Source of the DNA: Cephaloticoccus primus | GTDB lineage: Bacteria; Verrucomicrobiota; Verrucomicrobiia; Opitutales; Opitutaceae | Length of the DNA: 64,000 nucleotides | Assembly: GCF_001580015.1 (NCBI RefSeq) | Contig: NZ_LSZQ01000057.1 | Coordinates: 1-64,000 of the forward strand | Direction: 5' to 3' | Shown: piece by piece, positions 47,576-56,166 of the stretch | Numbering within the stretch: the first letter of the stretch is position 1 | Layout: the number at the start of each line of letters is the position of its first letter | The notes under the pieces: model-generated | Told to the model about the DNA's origin: nothing | What the model saw: only the letters and a program-made list of their open reading frames with translations | Database searches by the model: none | Program-made: the position numbers and the translations under genes

Positions 47576-49351
47576 ATGCCGCCCTCCAGTCCACAAGAAC
47601 GCAGTATCAGTGCCCAGCACCCGATCGCCATAGAGGCGGATCGGGTCGGGAAAAGTTACCGCGTGTGGGATAGCCCCTTTGCACGCTTGCGCGCCAGCGT
47701 TCTGGAAAAATTGGCGAGCCTTTTTCGGCGATTGCCCGGAGCCGAAAACACCTTGGCCGCGCGGTTCCAGGCCGCCGCGCAGCGCGGCTTTCGCGAGATC
47801 CAGGCGCTGCGCTCCATCTCGCTCCAAATTGGCCGCGGGGAAGTCGTGGGCCTCATCGGCTACAACGGCGCGGGCAAGTCCACCCTATTGCAGATCATTG
47901 CGGGTACGCTCTCGCCCTCCAGTGGGCAAATCGCCGTGCGCGGGCGGGTCGCCGCACTCCTCGAGTTGGGCTCCGGCATGAATCCCGATTTCACGGGACG
48001 GGAAAACGCCTACCTGTACGGCTCGATCCTCGGCGTCTCGCGCCAGTTCCTCGACTCGCGCATGCACGCCATCGAAGCCTTTGCCGAGATTGGCCAATTC
48101 TTCGACGACCCCGTCCGCACTTACTCCACCGGCATGGCCGCTCGACTCGCCTTCGCCGTGCTCACCCAGCTCGATCCGGACATCCTCATCGTCGATGAGG
48201 CACTCTCCGTCGGCGACGCCTACTTTCAGCACAAGTCGATCAACCTGATCCGCCAGTTTCAGGAAGCAGGAAAAACCATGCTCGTCGTCAGCCACGACGC
48301 CGCGACGATTAAAACGATGTGCTCGCGCGCGGTCATCCTGGAGCGCGGCCTGGTCATCCGCGAAGGCCCCGCAGGCGCCGTCTGCGATTACTACAACGCG
48401 CTCGTCGCCAAGAAGCAGAAGGACCTCGAAATCCGCCAGATCGAGCGCGAGAAGGGCCAGATCATCACCCGCTCTGGCGACCGCCGCGCCATCATCAGTG
48501 ATGTGGAGCTGCTCAATACCGCTGGTGCCCCCAGCCGCGCGTTCACCATCGGCGAAGAAGCCCGTATCGTCTGCCTGATTGATGCCAACAGCGCGCTCGA
48601 TGACCCGACCGTCGGCATCATCCTGCGCGACCGGCTCGGCAACGACGTCTTCGGCTCCAACACCCACTACCACAAAATGCCCCTCGGCCACTTCGAGCCC
48701 GGCCAGCGCGCACAAGTCACCTTCAGCCTGCCGCTGCGGATCGGTGTCGGCCAATACTTGCTGACGACCTCGCTGCACTCCGGTAAAGACCACCTCGCCG
48801 ATAACTACGACTGGCAGGATAATGCCATCGCCTTCTCTGTACTACCCAGCACCGAGCCTCACTTTGTCGGCAGCGCACAACTCCCGCTCCAGATTGAAGT
48901 CAGCCGCGAGCAAATCGCCCCCCTGCGCTCCTACGAGTGGGGGCAAGAACTCGACTTTGGCGTCTACGGCAATGCCGCTCGCCACAAACTCGACGGCTGG
49001 TCGACTCCCGAAGACGACTTTACGTGGAGCCAAGAACCGGAAGCGGCCTTGCACTTTGATTTCCCCGCATCGGCCAAAGCCCGTCAACTACACCTGCAGG
49101 CTGCGGCATTCTGCCATGAAACCCTACCCCGGCAGCGCGTCTGCGTATCGCTTGGTGAGCACACAATTGGCGAGCTCGCAGTCTCGGACATCGGCGACTA
49201 CTCCCTACGAATCCCGGCCAAGCTCCTGGCCGCGCCCAGCCATCATAAACTCACCTTTGCGCTGCCCGACGCTGCCCAGCCTTCGGCCCTCGGTATCTCC
49301 AACGACGCCCGCCTGCTGGGCATCCGCCTTTTCCGGCTGCGAATCGAGTAA
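47576..49351 (+). CDS. wzt: Polysaccharide ABC exporter ATPase with Wzt-type C-terminal domain
   Basis: This 591-residue protein has an ABC domain at residues ~20-265 (Walker A GYNGAGKST near 97, signature YSTGMAARLAFAV, Walker B ILIVDEALSVGD, switch His in VVSHDAATIKTM). A Wzt-C-like domain follows (~residues 300-425: VELLNTAGAPSRAFTIGEEA, then VGIILRDRLGNDVFGSNTHY), which in O9a-type systems binds the modified end of the glycan. A further ~140-residue beta domain (LDGWSTPEDDFTWSQEPEAA to ARLLGIRLFRLRIE) is not part of standard Wzt and resembles the repeats of the protein at 43438. Its permease partner is wzm at 37784. Confidence 0.93.
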   Translation: MPPSSPQERSISAQHPIAIEADRVGKSYRVWDSPFARLRASVLEKLASLFRRLPGAENTLAARFQAAAQRGFREIQALRSISLQIGRGEVVGLIGYNGAGKSTLLQIIAGTLSPSSGQIAVRGRVAALLELGSGMNPDFTGRENAYLYGSILGVSRQFLDSRMHAIEAFAEIGQFFDDPVRTYSTGMAARLAFAVLTQLDPDILIVDEALSVGDAYFQHKSINLIRQFQEAGKTMLVVSHDAATIKTMCSRAVILERGLVIREGPAGAVCDYYNALVAKKQKDLEIRQIEREKGQIITRSGDRRAIISDVELLNTAGAPSRAFTIGEEARIVCLIDANSALDDPTVGIILRDRLGNDVFGSNTHYHKMPLGHFEPGQRAQVTFSLPLRIGVGQYLLTTSLHSGKDHLADNYDWQDNAIAFSVLPSTEPHFVGSAQLPLQIEVSREQIAPLRSYEWGQELDFGVYGNAARHKLDGWSTPEDDFTWSQEPEAALHFDFPASAKARQLHLQAAAFCHETLPRQRVCVSLGEHTIGELAVSDIGDYSLRIPAKLLAAPSHHKLTFALPDAAQPSALGISNDARLLGIRLFRLRIE

Positions 49352-49383
49352 ATACAATTAACTGCCCCCCTGCGGAGCCTTAC

Positions 49384-50622
49384 TTAAAACAAAATAGTAT
49401 AGAGCTCCGTAAGTAGTGAAAGATTTCCCATGACCAGAACGGGCCACCAACGCCGTGAGTAGGGAACAAGTACATTAAACGCCAGTTGCATGGGCAGGAG
49501 CACTCGAAAGGCAGCAATATTGGCATCGCCCTCCCAAACCGCATCTCCGATTACTGCCATCAGTAGAGCAAAAGTAATACCCACCCGCCACCAAGCACTC
49601 TCCCACTGGGGGCGGACAACTAAATAGATAAACTGCACGGTGAGTGCCAAAACGCCTAACAAACAACGAAACGGAGTAAGCTGAAAAGAAAAATCAGAAG
49701 CTTCATTAAAAAAAGCACCGCACCACAATGCCACGACCTGCTTTGCCCAGCCCACAAATGGCCAACTAAAGTTCCCGCCCCCCCCACTGCCAGCAAGCCC
49801 AACCACCTTTTCAATATAGAGAAGCCACAGTACGAGCGGAGCCAATATTAAAGCCCCACGCAGGATCAGTACGGGCCACTGGCGCGGAGAGAGCACCGAC
49901 TCACGCCGGGCAAAAAGAGTGGCTCCCAAAATATTGGTTTCCTTCGCCAGACCACTCACCGCCAAAACCAATGTAGCAAGAAACGGCCTCCTCCTTTCAA
50001 ACAAAAATACGCCAATCGCCACCAGCAATAAACTAGGACAATCGCTTAACGCTCTCAACACACTTGTCCACATCCCGGACGTAAACAAAACTCCAGACCA
50101 CCTGAACCAGTTACTCCACGAGGTAGGGGGAAACCAGAAAAGCAATAAGGCAGCTAATGCAAACCACGCAATAGGGCTCAACAATGTATAAGCGTGGAGT
50201 ATCCGTTCAGGTTTCCCGCCTCCCATCACATAAGCGATACCGCTCGTCAATATACGCCGCGCACGGTAGGGAAGGTTATCTATCGATGTGCGAAGCTCAG
50301 GATTTCGCAACGTGGGGTCGATTGCTATTTGAACATAAAACTGACCATCATAACCGGGGTCCTCCCTGACATAATGATCCACTTTCTGCAAGTCAGAGAT
50401 AACGGGAGGTTGTTTATCCCCAAAAAATACAAAATAAGTAAAACCTTTCCCGGGTATATAGAAGGATGAGAGTACCCAAAGGAAAACGCCCACAATCATC
50501 AGGTAAGCCAAAAGCACCAAGGGCTTCGAGCCCTTAAGCCCCCCCTTTCCGCCGGAAGGACCAAACCCCTTCCGAAAAAAAGCCCGGAGCGACGAAAGTC
50601 GGAAGAGTCTTAATGGAGACAT
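49384..50622 (-). CDS. Polytopic membrane protein, GT-C-like surface-glycan gene
   Basis: This 412-residue protein has 8-10 membrane helices (PLVLLAYLMIVGVFLWVL, SPIAWFALAALLLFWF, ILRGALILAPLVLWLLYI, CLLGVLALTVQFIYLVV, WWRVGITFALLMAVIGDAVW). After the first helix an outer loop carries YVREDPGYDGQFYVQIAIDP; 'GYDGQFY' is a recurrent motif of membrane proteins needed for cell-surface glycopolymer formation. It converges on wzt with 32 bases between the stops. G+C is lower than average. The enzymatic role is inferred from fold type only. Confidence 0.7.
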   Translation of the reverse strand: MSPLRLFRLSSLRAFFRKGFGPSGGKGGLKGSKPLVLLAYLMIVGVFLWVLSSFYIPGKGFTYFVFFGDKQPPVISDLQKVDHYVREDPGYDGQFYVQIAIDPTLRNPELRTSIDNLPYRARRILTSGIAYVMGGGKPERILHAYTLLSPIAWFALAALLLFWFPPTSWSNWFRWSGVLFTSGMWTSVLRALSDCPSLLLVAIGVFLFERRRPFLATLVLAVSGLAKETNILGATLFARRESVLSPRQWPVLILRGALILAPLVLWLLYIEKVVGLAGSGGGGNFSWPFVGWAKQVVALWCGAFFNEASDFSFQLTPFRCLLGVLALTVQFIYLVVRPQWESAWWRVGITFALLMAVIGDAVWEGDANIAAFRVLLPMQLAFNVLVPYSRRWWPVLVMGNLSLLTELYTILF

Positions 50623-50763
50623 ATTAAGCGAACAACCCGAGTGGAACAGCCACTTAAAGGAGCGCGACTCATGAAGGCGCAGCAGAGACTGCGATCAACG
50701 GCAAAAACCGCAGTCGCAGCTTCCGGCGGGTGCGCGCTCTTACCAAGTCGCAAGGCTCGCGGC

Positions 50764-52149
50764 TCAGCGGCCCGCCATGGCGCGCAGGGCGGCTTCGATT
50801 GTGTCGATGCCTTTTTGCAGGATGCCGAGGTCGAAGCCTTCGTTGGGCGCGTGCAGGTTGTCTTGCGGCAGGAAGAGCCCGAGCATGATCGCATCGAGCC
50901 CGAGCTCGCTTTTCAGGTCGGCGATCAGCCCCACGGAGCCACCTTCGCGCAGATAAAAGGGACGGCTGCCCCAGACTTGCTTCACTGCGGCTTCGACAGC
51001 GCGAAATCCCGCCGCCAGCGCGGGCGATTGATCGGCGGGCGTATTGCTGCGGCCGGGCGGCACCACCCTATAGGGCGTCGCATCGTGCTGCGAGATGAGC
51101 TCCATCTTGAGCCCCGCTGGAGCCCGCTCGCGCAGCGCCTTAAAAATCCGCTCCTTGATCACCACTGGATCCTGGTTGGCCACGAGGCGGCAGGTGACCT
51201 TGGCCCGCGCCTTGCTCGGGATGATGGTCTTGCTGCCCTCGCCTTGGTAGCCACCGCTGATGCCATTAAACTCCAGCGTCGGCAAAAACCGGATCGCCTC
51301 AAAGGGCGTGTAGCCCGGGGGCGTATGAAACTGCGAGACGCCGAGAAACTTCGCGTAGTCGGCTTCGTTTAAATTGAGCGCGCGCAGCTCATCCCGCTCC
51401 CAGTCCTCGACTTCGCACACTTCGTCGTAAAACCCGGGGATGTTTACGCGGCCATCGGGCGTGTGCAGCGTGGCGCAGAGCTCGGCCAGCGCCTGGATGG
51501 GGTTGAGAATCGCACCGCCGTGCGCACCCGAGTGCAGGTCCATCGCAGCGTTGGAGAGCTCGATCTCGAAGGAGGCGAGCCCGCGCAGGCCGACGGTGAT
51601 CACCATCTGCTCGGGACTGGGGATCCCCGTGTCGGACATGAAGATAAAGTCCGCGCCCGCGAGCTTGTCGCGGTGCTCTTTGAGGAAGGTCCTGAAGTTC
51701 ACGCTGCCGACTTCCTCTTCGCCCTCAATCACGAAGGTGAGGTTGAGCGGCAGATCGGGCTCCTTCTCCAGCAGCCGCGCCACCGCGGCAATGTGCGCCA
51801 TGAGTGGGCCTTTGTTGTCGGCAGTGCCGCGGCCGTAGATCCGCCCGTCGCGAATCTCGGCCTCAAAGGGCGGGCTGTCCCACAGCTCCAGCGGATCGGC
51901 GGGCTGCACGTCGTAGTGACCGTAAATGATGATGTGCGGCGCAGTCGCCGCCGCCGGCCCGCGCGCGGGGCGCTTCGCCACGACGATGGCATGCAGCGCA
52001 GTCGGCACGTACTCGACGGCAAAACCGATCTCGCCCAACAGCCCTCCCACAAACTCGCGCGCGCCCACCATGTGTGGCGCAAACTCCGGATCTGCCGAGA
52101 CACTCGCATGCGCCACGTAGGCTTTCAGTTTTTCAATCGGGTCAAACAT
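50764..52149 (-). CDS. M20-family dipeptidase/deacylase
   Basis: This 461-residue zinc peptidase has metal-site motifs IIIYGHYDVQPADPLELWDS (His, catalytic Asp), GRGTADNKGPLMAH (bridging Asp), VIEGEEEVGSVNF (catalytic Glu and Glu ligand), DFIFMSDTGIPSP and a late His near the C-terminus. A dimerisation lid is inserted between (GLRGLASFEIELSNAAMDLH, SGAHGG). It resembles the dipeptidase group of M20 (carnosinase-like). It is cytoplasmic, with no signal peptide. Repeat copy C lies 92 bases upstream of its ATG. Confidence 0.93.
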   Translation of the reverse strand: MFDPIEKLKAYVAHASVSADPEFAPHMVGAREFVGGLLGEIGFAVEYVPTALHAIVVAKRPARGPAAATAPHIIIYGHYDVQPADPLELWDSPPFEAEIRDGRIYGRGTADNKGPLMAHIAAVARLLEKEPDLPLNLTFVIEGEEEVGSVNFRTFLKEHRDKLAGADFIFMSDTGIPSPEQMVITVGLRGLASFEIELSNAAMDLHSGAHGGAILNPIQALAELCATLHTPDGRVNIPGFYDEVCEVEDWERDELRALNLNEADYAKFLGVSQFHTPPGYTPFEAIRFLPTLEFNGISGGYQGEGSKTIIPSKARAKVTCRLVANQDPVVIKERIFKALRERAPAGLKMELISQHDATPYRVVPPGRSNTPADQSPALAAGFRAVEAAVKQVWGSRPFYLREGGSVGLIADLKSELGLDAIMLGLFLPQDNLHAPNEGFDLGILQKGIDTIEAALRAMAGR

Positions 52150-52725
52150 GCGCCGTAGCTTGGGCTACATATCCGCACCGCCACGAGTTCTTTTCTTGGG
52201 CAGTATCGGCAGATCCCTCTGCGCGCAGCTCTTTCTCTTCCCACTACGCGTGGGGCGGCAGGCGGTGCCTGCACCCATTTACTGTGCGGCTTGCGGGCCG
52301 TGCGTTCCGCACAACCCGCAAGCCGCACAGTAGAAAGGTCCCGATCATTAATCGGTGATTCACCGGTAAATCGTTTCTCCGCGCCCAAATGGGTAAGCGC
52401 TCCATCCGCGATTCAGGCTCCTTCCCCTGTCGTGAAACGATTGGGGGGAGTCCCGTTAAATTTGCGATTTTGCTTGGGCGCGTAGCGCACGCGGCAAAAT
52501 CGCAAATTGAATGACACGTGGCGCCACGCCACCGCTGCACGCGTAGTGCCGCCCTCACGCCCCACGCGTAGTGGTAGTCTTCGACTGTTTCATTATGCGC
52601 GCGGCTCGCCCTCCCGCTTGGCCTCGCATCTTAGACCGTTTCACAGGCCCTCGTCAGGGCCTCGTCCGGCAGCGGGCCAATGCCTCAATCAATTGGGTGC
52701 TCGCCCAATAAGACAGCCTAAGCTG
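52150..52725. other. Long non-coding gap containing repeat copy C
   Basis: These 576 bases lie between the M48 gene 3' end and the M20 gene 5' end. The centre is repeat copy C. To its right, CTCGCCCTCCCGCTTGGC (52608-52625) is nearly shared with degenerate copy D, and GGCCCT-CGTC-AGGGCC (52646-52661) is a further hairpin. The 91 bases to the left show nothing recognisable and should carry the M20 promoter. No gene is evident. Confidence 0.6.
52241..52593 (-). repeat. Modular hairpin repeat, copy C, with perfect 15-bp terminal inverted repeats
   Basis: CCACTACGCGTGGGG (52241-52255) and CCCCACGCGTAGTGG (52560-52574) are exact inverted repeats at the two ends. Inside are GCAGGC-GGT-GCCTGC (52258-52272); ACCCATTT (52273) complementary to AAATGGGT (52387); a 25-bp stem (52280-52304 with 52308-52332) with CC opposite AA at 52298-52299/52313-52314; CCGAT-CATTA-ATCGG (52341-52355); a CCCC..GGGG stem with GAA loop (52424-52446); AATTTGCGATTTTG (52459) with CAAAATCGCAAATT (52495); the constant block ACGTGGCGCCACGCCACC; GCAC-GCGTA-GTGC (52537-52549); and the end box GTCTTCGACTGTTTCAT (52577-52593). 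Confidence 0.88.
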
Positions 52726-53541
52726 CTACGAGTTCTCGCGCTCCTGCTCCGCAAACCGGTCTTTATTCGCGAGGTAAACGTCGCGGTAGCGCGGCGCGGC
52801 CTCGCTCAAGTCGGCGATCCGCTGCGCATTGGTCGGGTGAGTCGAGAGCCACGCGGGCGGGCGATCCTCCGGCTTGGAGACTTCGTCCATTTTTTGCCAG
52901 ACGCGCACCGCCGCTTCGGGATCGTAGCCTGCGAGTGCTGCGAAGTGCAGGCCCATCATGTCGGCCTCCTGTTCGTCTTTGCGCGAGTGCGGCAGCACGA
53001 AGGCCGCGTTGGTGATGCCTCCATAGGCTTGTCTAAAGAGCTCGGCATTTTCGACCATCGCGCCGCCCACCGCACCGATGACGCCGACGAGAATCCCCTG
53101 CGACATCCGCTTGCCGCCGTGGCGCGCGACCACGTGGCCGATCTCGTGGCCGATCACCGCGGCCAGCTCGTCATCATCGTCGAGCAGGTCGATCAGCCCC
53201 GCATAGACGCCGACCTTTCCGCCGGGCAGCGCAAAGGCGTTTAACGTTTCCGAGTCGAAGACCACGAACTCCCAGTTCGCCTCGGGTACCCCCTCGCCCA
53301 CGACTTCCGCGAGGCGGCTGGCGATCCGCCGCACGCGCGCATTGGCCTCCTGGTCAGCGCTGACCTTCTCCTCTTTTTTAATCTCCTCAAAAGCCTGCGC
53401 GCCCATCCTCACTTCCTGCCCCACGCTGGTCAGCACCGTGTAGGAGCGGCCGGTCACCGGATTGACGTAGCAGCCGGCGAGAATCGCCAGCGCTACGGAG
53501 ATGATGCAGGGCAGAATGGGGAAACGACTGCGCTTTTTCAT
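52726..53541 (-). CDS. M48-family metalloprotease lipoprotein
   Basis: This 271-residue protein has a lipoprotein signal (PCIISVALAILAGC; LAGC lipobox with Cys near residue 23) and the zinc motif HEIGH in AAVIGHEIGHVVARHGG. The third ligand Glu is in DEQEADMMGLHFAALAGYDP. This matches BepA/LoiP-like periplasmic proteases that act in outer-membrane protein quality control. Its ATG lies 12 bases after the purH stop, so the genes are co-transcribed. Repeat copy C begins 133 bases after its stop. Confidence 0.93.
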   Translation of the reverse strand: MKKRSRFPILPCIISVALAILAGCYVNPVTGRSYTVLTSVGQEVRMGAQAFEEIKKEEKVSADQEANARVRRIASRLAEVVGEGVPEANWEFVVFDSETLNAFALPGGKVGVYAGLIDLLDDDDELAAVIGHEIGHVVARHGGKRMSQGILVGVIGAVGGAMVENAELFRQAYGGITNAAFVLPHSRKDEQEADMMGLHFAALAGYDPEAAVRVWQKMDEVSKPEDRPPAWLSTHPTNAQRIADLSEAAPRYRDVYLANKDRFAEQERENS

Positions 53542-53553
53542 TTGTGGGAAACC

Positions 53554-55332
53554 TTAGTGGCGGAAATGCCGGATGCCAGTAAAGACCATCGCCATGCCGC
53601 GCGCATCGGCGGCGGCGATCACCTCGGCATCGCGCACCGAGCCGCCCGGCTGAATCGCGCAAGTCGCGCCCGCATCGGCGGCAGCGACCAGCCCATCGGC
53701 AAAGGGGAACAACGCCTCGCTCGCTACGACCGAGCCGCGCAGGTCGAGCCCCGCCTCGCCCGCCTTCCACACGGCGATGCGCGAGCTATCCACGCGCGCC
53801 ATCTGGCCCGCACCGACGCCCAGCGTTTGCTCGCCGCGGCAGTACACGATCGAGTTCGACTTCACGTGCTTGCAGATCTTCCACGCGAAGAGCATCGACG
53901 CCCACTCCTCCGCACTCGGCTGCCGCCGGGTGACGACCTTAAACTCGCTGGGCCGCCCGAGCGTTTTATCGCGATCTTGCAGCAACACACCGCCCACCAC
54001 CGAGCGCAGCTCCTGGAGCGAGTCCGCGCCCAGCCCCTCCTTGGCGACGAGCAGGCGCAGGTTTTTCTTTTTGGAGAAAATCGCGAGCGCCTCCTCGCTG
54101 AAGCGCGGTGCGATGATCACCTCCGTAAAAATCTCCGCAATCGTCCGCGCCAGCTCCGCACCGAGCGTGTGGTTTACCACGATGATCCCGCCAAACGGTG
54201 CCTGCCGGTCAGTCGCGTAGGCCGCCTCCCAAGCCACCTCCAGCGTGTCCGCGCTGGCGACGCCGCAGGGGTTTGTGTGCTTGAGGATCGCCACCGTGGG
54301 CCGCTCAAACTCGCCGATCAGGTAAGTCGCCGAGCTGATGTCCAGGATGTTGTTATACGACAGCTCCTTGCCCTGAAGCTGCTCGTAGTGCTCGTGGAAG
54401 GTTCCGTAGAGCGCCGCTTGCTGGTGCGGGTTTTCGCCATAGCGCAGCGCCTGCGCCTTGCGGTAGCTCAGCGTGAGTTGCTCGGGGAAACCGCTCAACG
54501 CCGCGAGGTCGGGCTCGTCCACCGAAGCCGCCGAGCCCGGCGCAGCGGACGCCGCCGCTTCGGTACCGCCCGCCACGGATGCGCTGGCCACGCCGCACGC
54601 AGCGCCTGCCGCTGAGTCTGCTCCCGCTGCGCCGGCAGGTTTGCTGTCTTTGCTGCCGTGGCCGCCAAGCTGCCCCTCCCGCCCCGCCAGATAACGCGCA
54701 ATCGCCGCATCGTAGCCGCCTGTGCGCTGAAACACTTTTAGCGCGAGCCGCTGCCGCAGCGCCGCGAGTACAGCGCTGCCACTGGCTGCCGATCTCCCCA
54801 CATCACCACGGCCGCCCGCCGCACCTGAACTCGCGCCTTCTGTTTCTTTTGCCGCCGCCAACGCATCGAGCACCGCGCGATAGTCCGCCGGATCGCAGAC
54901 CACCGTCACACTCGCATGATTCTTGGCCGCACTGCGCAGCATCGAAGGCCCGCCGATATCGATATTCTCAATCGCCTCCTCAAAACTCACACCGGGCCGC
55001 GCCACCGTCTCCTCAAACGGGTAGAGATTCACCACCACCAGATCAATCAGCTCGATCCCGTTGGCGGCGGCCTGTGCAAGGTGCGCCTCGCTATCGCGGC
55101 GGCACAGCAACCCGCCGTGAATCTTCGGGTGCAGCGTCTTTACCCGCCCCTCCATGATCTCGGGAAAGCCCGTGTGCGCACCGACCTCCGTCACCGGCAG
55201 CCCCGCTTCGGCGAGTGCCCTGGCCGTCCCGCCGGTCGAAAGCAGCGTGTAGCCGTGCTGCTCGACGAGTGCCGTAGCAAAGTCTGCCAGGCCAGTTTTG
55301 TCGCTGACGGAAAGAAGGGCGAGTTTAGCCAT
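53554..55332 (-). CDS. purH: Bifunctional AICAR transformylase / IMP cyclohydrolase with low-complexity inserts
   Basis: This enzyme performs the last two steps of purine synthesis. The N-terminal MGS-like cyclohydrolase domain has [37 protein letters not shown] and [17 protein letters not shown]. The transformylase domain has [14 protein letters not shown] with the catalytic Lys-His, then the late [16 protein letters not shown] and the C-terminal TGIRHFRH. At 592 residues it is about 70 longer than usual; the excess is two Ala/Gly/Ser-rich inserts (about residues 163-187 and 219-275) that leave the conserved blocks intact. It is first in an operon with the M48 protease. Confidence 0.96.
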   Translation of the reverse strand: MAKLALLSVSDKTGLADFATALVEQHGYTLLSTGGTARALAEAGLPVTEVGAHTGFPEIMEGRVKTLHPKIHGGLLCRRDSEAHLAQAAANGIELIDLVVVNLYPFEETVARPGVSFEEAIENIDIGGPSMLRSAAKNHASVTVVCDPADYRAVLDALAAAKETEGASSGAAGGRGDVGRSAASGSAVLAALRQRLALKVFQRTGGYDAAIARYLAGREGQLGGHGSKDSKPAGAAGADSAAGAACGVASASVAGGTEAAASAAPGSAASVDEPDLAALSGFPEQLTLSYRKAQALRYGENPHQQAALYGTFHEHYEQLQGKELSYNNILDISSATYLIGEFERPTVAILKHTNPCGVASADTLEVAWEAAYATDRQAPFGGIIVVNHTLGAELARTIAEIFTEVIIAPRFSEEALAIFSKKKNLRLLVAKEGLGADSLQELRSVVGGVLLQDRDKTLGRPSEFKVVTRRQPSAEEWASMLFAWKICKHVKSNSIVYCRGEQTLGVGAGQMARVDSSRIAVWKAGEAGLDLRGSVVASEALFPFADGLVAAADAGATCAIQPGGSVRDAEVIAAADARGMAMVFTGIRHFRH

Positions 55333-55452
55333 AGGCCGCCGATTTGGAGGCAGCCCCTCCCCCGCCGCAAGGGGTCTTCAGCCCTTTTTTTCACAACCCC
55401 GGCACAAGCAAACCGCCAAACGACAGCTTCCCGATAAAGAAGAGAGAGAGCC

Positions 55453-55845
55453 CTACACTTTGCCTTCGGGGATTTTTAGTGCGAAGGGGGGCAGGAGTGT
55501 GTGGATCTTGTTGCCGCTAGAATCGACACCGTGGAAGGCGCCACGTACGACTGCGTTGCAACCGGTGACGTGGTAGCTGTTGTAAGAAAACGCTTCGCCG
55601 GGCGCGAGCCGCGGGGTCTCGCCGACGATGCCGTCGCCTTCGAGGACTGAGCGACTGCCGTCTTCGTATTCGAGAATCCATTTGCGCGCGAGCAGTGTCA
55701 CGCTGCGGTCGGAGCCGTTGCTCAGCGTGATGTAGTAGACGAAGGCGTGCGGCTTATCCTCGGGCAGGCTGGCCCCGCCGTGATGGTGGCAGAGCCGATC
55801 AAGGCGGGCGGTCAGGCCGGGGAGTTCGCAAGAAGGGGCGGTCAC
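55453..55845 (-). CDS. apaG: ApaG-domain protein
   Basis: The ApaG beta-sandwich domain fills this 130-residue protein: HAFVYYITLSNGSDRSVTLL, ARKWILEYEDGS, GDGIVGETPRLAPGEAFSYN, SYHVTGCNAVVRGAFHG and the C-terminal IHTLLPPFALKIPEG. ApaG proteins are small cytoplasmic proteins linked genetically to cation resistance and Ap4A metabolism; the biochemical role is unsettled. Length is standard. It is on the minus strand upstream of purH (120 bases apart), so it may share its transcript. Confidence 0.92.
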   Translation of the reverse strand: MTAPSCELPGLTARLDRLCHHHGGASLPEDKPHAFVYYITLSNGSDRSVTLLARKWILEYEDGSRSVLEGDGIVGETPRLAPGEAFSYNSYHVTGCNAVVRGAFHGVDSSGNKIHTLLPPFALKIPEGKV

Positions 55846-56166
55846 AGCGCGGGAAGTTGGGCGGGAAAACTTTCAGTGCAAAAGCATTCCCAAGCCTCAG
55901 GGGTTTTTACCCACCTACATCCGCGATCCGCGCAGAATCAAAAGTCCTCCGGCGCACTGATGGCGGCCCTGTGCACAAGTAGCGGGGGGGGCGACATGCG
56001 GCTGTTTCGTATCGCACCAGCGCAAAATGGAAAAGGGCAGTTTCCCTTTCCCCCACCCTCTCCCACGCGCCGGCGGCCTGATCAGTAGAAGAACGCACTG
56101 GCTCCGCAGCGGCCCTACCCTCGAAGAAGCTGGCATGTCATAGTAATTCTGCTGCTTTTCGGCGCG
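55846..56166. other. Divergent intergenic region between apaG and the beta-CASP nuclease gene
   Basis: These 321 bases separate two divergent genes and must hold both promoters. An A/T-richer stretch lies near 55870-55950, and GGAAAAGGG with CCCTTTCC (about 56029-56050) can form a hairpin. I see no tRNA, no repeat-family box and no protein-like open frame. Confidence 0.4.
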
